From contig NC_091126.1 of assembly GCF_040183065.1 (NCBI RefSeq), positions 145,850,204-145,914,203 of the forward strand: a stretch of DNA of 64,000 bases, in the 5' to 3' direction. Under the pieces are notes generated by a model that saw only the letters and a program-made list of their open reading frames with translations, ran no database searches and was not told the DNA's origin. Positions 25,101 through 33,851 of this stretch are shown here, in pieces. How positions within the stretch are numbered: position 1 is the first letter of the stretch; each line of letters opens with the position of its first letter. The DNA is from Periplaneta americana (Eukaryota > Arthropoda > Insecta > Blattodea > Blattidae). The translations under genes and the position numbers were made by a program.

Positions 25101-28100
25101 GAATTTTCAATCCTAAGTCTGTAACTTCCAATAGTCACTACTCTGCGACCAATCCGCAAAAATCCATTCAAATTGTAAGACTATCCATAGATATGCTTGT
25201 AGCACAATTCAACACGTTTTTATGAGAATCCCTGACATAGGGTGACAGTCTCAGAATTTTCTGGATGAATTGACATGGAATGACCCGAAGATATTTTTGG
25301 CAGACATGATTTTCTCCTCATATCCGAATCTTTGGTGTTTTGGGACCATTACATGGGGCTTCTACTTTATTTAGTTATGATGAATGTGAAAATTTGGTAA
25401 CAAATTCTACACAGCTTTAAAATATCATTTGTACGAAGTAAATTACTATCATTTATGATGCAAGATGAGTGGAATGGAGAAAAATTGTCTCCGCCACGGG
25501 GATTTGAACCCGGGTTTTCTGCTCTATGTGCTGATGCTCTATCCACTAAGCTACACTGGATTCCCTCCCGATGTTGGATTGAATTCTCTCAGTTTAAGTT
25601 CCACCTCGTGGAACCCTACCCTCGTGTACTGCATCATAGATGTATGACAGTGGGACAGTGTCCACACATGTGCAGAGTTGCACTCGTTATGAGTGACTAA
25701 GTGGCCAGGATCCAATGGAATAAGCACTGTCTTAAATCAGTAAGTGATTATTTTTCGCATATCATATATTATTATGATGTACCGAAGTACATATGATATT
25801 TCCGTGCAGATATTCTGTGTCATAATATGATGAAAGATGAGTGGAACAGAGAAAATTTCTCTCTGGTACCGGGATTTGAACCCGGGTTTTCAGCTCTATG
25901 TGCTGATGCTCTATCCACTGAGCCACACCGGATTCCCATCCCGATGTCAGATCGAATCCTCTCAGTTTGTTCCACTTCTTGGGTTCCCTCTAGTGGCCTA
26001 CCCTCATGCACTGCGACATCGGGATGGGTATCTGGTGTGGCTTAGTGGATAGAGCGTCAGCACGTAGAGCTGAAAACCCGGGTTCAAATTCCGGTGCTGG
26101 AGAGAATTTTTCTCCGTTCCACTCTTCTTTCATGATATGATGACGCAGAATATCTGCACGGAAATATATGTACTTCGGTACATCATAATAATATACTGTC
26201 ATTTATGTTCACTGTCTTTGCTTCCTGTTTGTGACAGCTGTTCGAATTTCTGAAATTTTTGTCATTGTCTGTCTTCAGCAATTCAAGTCAAGGGGAGAAT
26301 TTAGATTTTAAAATTATATTTTCATTGCATTGATATCTCATGCAATTTCGTGTTCTCAGCCGTTACTGGATAAATACTTCAATAGAGGTGAGCTCCAAGT
26401 GATTCGGAAGCTGGTTGCCGTGGAACACTATGCTGTCACCAGTAATCTTCTGTATGAGAGCATGATGCAGGACAGCATTCTGGACCTGCCTGATTTGGTC
26501 ATGACCAAGATATTCTCATTCCTAACTCCTCCAGACCTGGGTCGTTGTGCACAGGTGTGTCAGCAGTGGAACAATCTGGTATACCAGCCTGCACTGTGGA
26601 AAAGAATTTGTCCCGTTCAGTGGGCACATGGTAAGTTCCTCATAGACTGCATCTTGGAGATCTTTATCATGTGAAGGCCGTAGTAACTGGTGATGTATCT
26701 TTCAGGTCAGTGGTCTTATGATGAAAACTGGTGTCCAGAACTGCACAAACTCCCAAAGCATATGATCGACATTGAGAAATTCCACAATTTTGGATTGGGT
26801 TTAATAGTGATAAAACAGTCAGAATGCGAAGTCGAGCCCAAGAAACACGCGGAACTATTTAAGAGATTGGCATCTGAATACAGAGTGATATCTGGGTGAG
26901 CACTGCTGCATATCTTATGATTTACTTACAAATAGGCTGACCAGATTTTTTATGGTCCAGCAGGGGACATCGGCAATTTCAAGAGAAACCACAAATGCTT
27001 CTCTAGTCACTCTCTGTTGAAATTTTGCAGAAAATACATGTAACAGTAGATACAATGATAGAAATTGCACACTAAATTTGTAGACTATCTTTAACTTTTT
27101 TAATTAAATGAATAAACACACGAAATTCCTATACATAATTATAGCCACTAAGAATTCAATTTCAGTACTGACGCATGCATGGAATTCTTTCACATAATAT
27201 TGTAGGCCTACACAGTGAACTCTAACACACACACACATTTTACAAATACTTGTCTGAAGAATGTATCTTTTTAAGGATCTGTTCATTTCCATACAGTTCA
27301 CACTAAGTTCTTCACATGATAAATGAAAGTTTGTTTTCACTTGTAACAAAGCTTAACTGTTTCAACTTTCATTCTTGACTTTGCATCAGTCCAAATTGAG
27401 TTCATTATGGAGAAAAGTCTTTCAACTAATGAAATACTGACTGGAAGACACATGATTAATGACACTATTTTGAGAAGATTTTCAAATGGAATGGAATTTT
27501 TTGTTTCAATGTTGAAAAAATCATACCATTTTTCACCTGTTAGTTTGTCACAAAATTCCTCATTCTAACGCTTACGCCCAAAGCGAATACTAAGATGACC
27601 AAAGACAAAGATGCTATGTTCTTCTCAAAGAGTGCAGAATATCTCATATTGTGTTCGCTGGTTCTTCTGTCTCATGTGCATCACAGCAGTTCCATCACGA
27701 TACTTGAATATTTACGTGTAAAATATTATTGAAACAAAATCAAAGTTCCTGGGGACAAAATTAATTTCCGGGGACAGTAACGGGGACATTTGCTCTCTGG
27801 GGACAGCAACTCAAAACCAGGGACTGTCCCTGGAGATCAGGGACGTCTGGTCAGCCTACTTACAAATGGGTTTTAAGGAACCCGGAGGCTCATTGCCGCC
27901 CTCATATAAGCCCACCTTTGGTTCCTATCCTGAGCAAGATTAATCCACTCCCTACCATCATATTTCACCATAATAATAATAATAATAATAATAATAATAT
28001 TAATAATAATAAATTATTATTATTAAATCTCTCGATGTATATCATATCTAGATTCTTACTATTTTTTCCTTTTTTTATAATAGAGTAAAACCTCATTTAT

Positions 28101-31100
28101 ATGCTTCCATTTATAATGCTATCCCATTCATTATGCTCTTTTTATACAGTCCTTGGACATTTCATATATAATCCTGCATAATTTTACTCTTTTGTAATGC
28201 TTCCAAATTCCGCTTGTAGCACTTTTTTGGATCGGAAATGAGTAAAAAAAATTCCGAAACTTGTGTTTTAAAAGCATGATGATGAAATATGTTGCTTTGA
28301 CTGTACTGAGAGTCATTGCACCATGAGTGCAAGAAAGAAATTTCACACTCTACCTGAAAAATTCCTCCAGTCATCACTGTCGGAAGTTCATTTTCTGGTA
28401 CTTTTCTTTGTATGAAAGGATTTTAACAATCACAGGTCTCCCTGACAATATGTTCCTGTCCTTTCTGTAAAATTTAGTCAACCTTTGAATTCTGTGAATT
28501 GTGAACTAAGTTTGATAGTGCAAAATGGCAAAGTGAAAATCTCTGTCTGAAAGTGAAAAATTACATTAGTGTTGCTCTTAGTGGTGTATCAAGTGAAGTC
28601 TGTAGTTTCTTGAACTGTATAAAAATGTTATCATTCACAATAGCAGTACAAACATACGGCAAACAATCAATTTTTTTTCTCGTATGAAATGAGCTCTTAT
28701 TTGCATTTTGCACTGCAACTAATGCACAATATTATGTGTTTCCTATTAAGTGCTGTCTAAATTGTTTTCCCCATTTCATAAATCATTTCCTGTCGATAGC
28801 GCTGTCCCTTTTATAACATTTAAGGCCACAGTCCCTTGACAAGCATATTAACGGGATTATACTGTAAATGTTTGCTCATTGTCTCTGCTGAAGTAGATGT
28901 GAGGAGCATCATTTCAAATCGTATTATATCCACTGGTGGACAACATTGATTTTGATACATTTTCATATAGTTTCGGATGCGATCTTTGAAGCTGTGAAAT
29001 CTGATTGTATCAAATCGTATTCGCTAACAGTGTAAATAACTACTTAAAAGTAGCGGTTGTTTCAAATCGTATTCAATCCTTTATAGTGTCTGTTTCATAT
29101 CGTATTACGTCCAATATTCATGTTACAGAATTGGTATAAATAAAATTAATTTCTTTCTTTTGTTGTTTATACTGACAATCTGGTGCACTTTTCTCGACAG
29201 TGCTACATATTCAATACAGACAATACAGCCTTTATCTGATCCGTTATACAAAGAGAATGACAGTTTACCTGCCGTGAATTATAGACTTCATTGAGTGATA
29301 GTTTTGGAAGAGCCTGTATCTGTTGCATATCGAAACAGAGAGTAGTTGAATTAATGGGCTTCTCCCTCGTAAGATGAAAGAGTAATGGAACAGAGAAAAA
29401 TTCCCTCTGGCGCCGGGATTTGAACCCGGGTTTTCAGCTCTACGTGCTGTTGCTTTATCCACTAAGCCACACCGGATACAACCCCGACGTCGGATAGAAT
29501 CGTCTCAGATTAAGCTCCAACTCTTGGGTTCCCTCTAGTGGCCGCCCTCTGCACTACGTCATAGATGTCTATGAACGTAGGACCGAAGTCCACACATGTG
29601 CTGAGGTGCACTCGTTATGAGTGACTAGTTGGCCAGGATCCGACGGAATAAGCGCCGTCGTAAGTTCATGATAGTTCGACAACTTTTGGTTGCTTAGAAG
29701 AAGAAGTAGGATACCAAAAAATGTGAAAAAGTTTCAAACACCATGAATCCATCCGGATAGATGTTACGAACACCCTGTATACTTACATCTAAATTTCTTT
29801 AATATATAGATTTCTTTTTCGTATTAACAAAATAATGTTTTATTTAATAATAACAATTATAATTGTTTTTATGCATTAATAAAAAAAAACATTAAAACAT
29901 TATGACAGCAGGAAGAAGTTATGAACACTCTATATATCAAAATGTTTAATGTTGATATTGTAATTTTATAGTAACAGATAATGTTTTTCTTTAATAATAA
30001 CAATAATGATTGGTTATTTTATGTATTTACTTCATTAAGGGTTTTTGATTATGTACAACTGTGCAATTATTGTCTCGAAACGTATTATGTCCAACACATT
30101 TTCCTTGCATTTGAAGAATATGATTGAAAAGTGATTTCATTTTTTCATGTTCCTAAAAGTAAGCTTGAAACATAAGTTCACATTTTTCACTTTGTTAAAA
30201 GTTACCCAGATTAGGAGTAATCAGTTTTTCGTTCTTTCTGTAAAATTTTGTTTTTTGGACATAATATGATTTGAAACGATGCTCCTCATGTGAAAACCTT
30301 CTCTGCAGGCACTCATAGTTTCATTTGCAGCTGTGGCTGCTGTGTACAGAGTTCCATGGTTAGAATTTGCTTGGTATGCAGATAAGTGTTAAGAAATTAT
30401 TTTATTTTTTAACACCTTTACAGACTTGTGAGATATGCCCTGTGCCGTGTGGGAGGAGGAGTGAAGGAGCTTAACCTTGGTGCATCGTGCGTCTTAAATG
30501 ATGAATTGCTGAACGTGCTATTGCTCCAGTGCCCCAACGTGACAACTCTTGATGTCAGTCATACTGCTCTGTCGTCTGCTGCATTTCATGGGTAGGCAGA
30601 GAATTTTTAGAGAGATACAGACTTCAGTTTGTCCTAATAAAATTTGTGTATTCATTAAATTCAGAAAAAAAGAAACAAATATCTGTGTGATACGGTATGT
30701 TGTTTTCTGGTTGTAGCCATGACTACTTCGAAGGTCTACACACTGAAACTTGTATCAGATCGATAATTCTCTCACTACAGTGGGTGATCAAATTATTAGG
30801 GACACTTGGTAAAAGTAGGAATTTCGTCTTCAAATTCACATAAAACGCAAGTGATTTGGATTTTCTTAACTGGAAAAGCTTTATTACTCTAAATAGTGTT
30901 TTATAAACAATATTATTACATATTTAATTGTGTAATAATGAATATGGAATGAATTAAACAAGAAAACTAATAATTTGTCACACATCCCTTTGCAGCAATT
31001 ACAGTTTTAACTCTCTTTGGCATACTAGAAATGCATTGAAGACAATTGTTTTTAATTTCTTGGCTGTGATGCCACATATTGATCACTTTTTCTATTAAAG

Positions 31101-33816
31101 ATTGTTCATTTGTAATAATTTCTGAATGAATTTGCCTCTTCATTAGCTCCCAAATATTTTCAATTGGATTAAGATCCAGAGAGTTACCAGGCCAATCCAG
31201 AACCCTAATTGTGTTATCAGACAGGAATTTTGTCACCTTATTTGCCTTGTGACAGGGCGCAGAGGTGTGCATGAACACAAAATAACCATCTGGAAACCAT
31301 TCATGGACTTGTGAAAGAAGCCGTTCCTTCAGAACCTTTATGTAATGATATTGTCTCATCATTCTTTGAACAAAATACAGGCGACCAGTTCCATGATCAC
31401 TAATCACAGACCACACCATGACGCTTAGAGGATGTTTAACAGTTTTCTACATACAAAGACGCCAATGAGAGATGCTGGAATCAATATATCTTCTGTGACA
31501 ACCCATCGGAGGATCAAAGAGTTAGGGTTTTCACGTCGCACTCCAACCAAGAAACCATTCCTGAAACCATACATGGTGAAGAAGCATCTCTCTTGGGCAA
31601 AGCAGCATCAATTTTGGACTGTGGATGATTGGAAAAAAGTGAGTTGTCATTCACATGATTTCTTTGTTAGTCACAATTTTACTTTGTGCAAATGTGTTTT
31701 ATGTAGGCCTACTGTTTATTTCTTTTTTCAGGTGTGTTTTTCAGATGAATCTACCCTACAGATACTTGCTGACAAATCTGTGTTCGTTAGAAGGCGTAAA
31801 GGTGAAAAGTACAATAATGACTGTATTATGAAGACAGTTAAACATCCTCTAAGCCTCATGGTGTGGTCTGTGATTAGTGGTCATGGTTGTCTGTATTTTG
31901 TTCAAGGAATGATGAGACAATATCAATACATAAAGATTCTGAAGGAACGGCTTCTTCAACAAGTCCGTGAATGGTTTCCTGATGGTGATTTTGTGTTGAT
32001 GCACGACTCTGCGCCCTGTCACAAGGCAAATAAGGTGACAAAATTCCTGTCTGACAACAAAATTAAGGTTCTGGATTGGCCTGGTAACTCTCTGGATCTT
32101 AATCCGATTGAAAATATTTGGGAGCTAATGAAGAGGCAAATTCATTCAGAAATTATTACAAATAAACAACCTTTAGTAGAAAAACTGATCAATGCGTGGT
32201 ATCATGGACAAGAAATTAAAAACAATTGTATCCAATGCATTTCTAGTATGCCAAATAGAGTTAATGCTGTAATTGCTGCAAAGGGATGTGTGACAAAATA
32301 TTAGCTTTCTTGTTTATTTCATTCCATATTCATTATTGCACAATTAAATATGTAATAATATTGTTTATAAAACACTATTTAGAGTAATAAAGCTTTTCCA
32401 GTTGAGAAAATCCAAATTACATGTGTTTTATGTGAATTTGAAGATGAAATTCCTACTTTTACCAAGTGTCCCTAATAATTTGATCACCCACTGTATGGCT
32501 ACATGTGTCCCCACCTATTTGTTACTTTGCAGTTGCGATATAAATTTAATTTCAGTTTTTTTTTGTGTTATTACTTACATTTAATATTTTACCATCTTCA
32601 TTGTTGGAGTGTTATTAATTTCAGGATCTTAGTGAAATAAATAAATATGATCAGATATTTTGTATTCGACAGATAATGGAGAAAAAATGGGAGTATAAGG
32701 GTACAGTGCATCAGTTATTCATTGATTTCAAAAAGGCATATGATGCTGTTAAGAGAAGGGTTTTATATGATATTCTTATTGACTTTGGTATTCCCAAGAA
32801 ACTAGTTCAATTAATTAAAATCTGTCTCAGTGAAATGTACAGCAGAGTCCGTATAGGTCAGTTTCTGTCAGATGCGTTTCCAGTTCATTGTGGGCTAAAG
32901 CAAGGAGATGCATTATCACCTTTAATTTTTAACTTTGCTCTAGAGTATCCCATTAGGAAAGTCCAGGATAACAGAGAGGGTTTGGAATTGAATGGGTTAC
33001 ATCAGCTCCTTGTCTATGTGGATGACGTGAATATGTTAGGAGAAAGTGCACAAACGATTAGGGAAAATACGGGAATTTTACTTGAAAGAGATAAGTTTGG
33101 AAGTAAATCCCGAAAAGACAAAGTATATGATTGTCTCGTGACGAGAATATTGTACGAAATGGAAATATAAAAATTGGAAATTTATCCTTTGAAGAGGTGG
33201 AAAAATTCAAATACCTGGAAGCAACAGTAACAAATATAAATGATACTCGGGAGGAAATTAAACACAGAATAAATATGGGAAATGCGTGTTACTATTCGGT
33301 TGAGAAGCTTTTATCATCCAGTCTGCTGTCAAAAAATCTGAAAGTTAGGATTTATAAAACAGTTATATTATCGGTTGTTCTTTATGGTTGTGAAACTTGG
33401 ACTCTCACTTTGAGAGAGGAACATAGGTTAAGGGTGTATGAGAATAAGGTGCTTAGGAAAATATTTGTGGCTAAGAGGGATGAAGTTACAGGAGAATGGA
33501 GAAAGTTACACGACACAGAACTGCACGCATTGTATTCTTCACCTGACATAATTAGGAACATTAAATTTAGACTTTTGAGATGGGCAGGGCATGTAGCACG
33601 TATGGGCAAATCCAGAAATGCATATAGAGTGTTTGTTGGGAGGCCGGAGGGAAAAAGACCTTTGGGGAGGCCGAGACATAGATGGGAAGATAATATTAAA
33701 ATGGATCTGAGGGAGTTGGGATATGTTGATAGAGGCTGGATTAATCTTGCTCGGGATAGGGACCAATGGCGGGCTTATGTGAGGGCGGCAATGAACCTCC
33801 GGGTTTCTTAAAAGCC

Positions 33817-33851
<35 letters not shown>

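Larger units (their letters stand above)
30778..32493 (+). mobile_element. Palindromic Tc1-like element, 1716 bp
   Basis: Outer ends start cagtgggtgatcaaattatt on both sides with TA flanks (30776-30777, 32494-32495). Arms of 663 (30778-31440) and 657 bases (31837-32493) are inverted copies of the 3' half of a Tc1-like element. The 396-base centre encodes part of the transposase upstream of the first Asp. The true 5' half is replaced by the inverted 3' half. It lies in the last FBXL5 intron. Confidence 0.88.
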
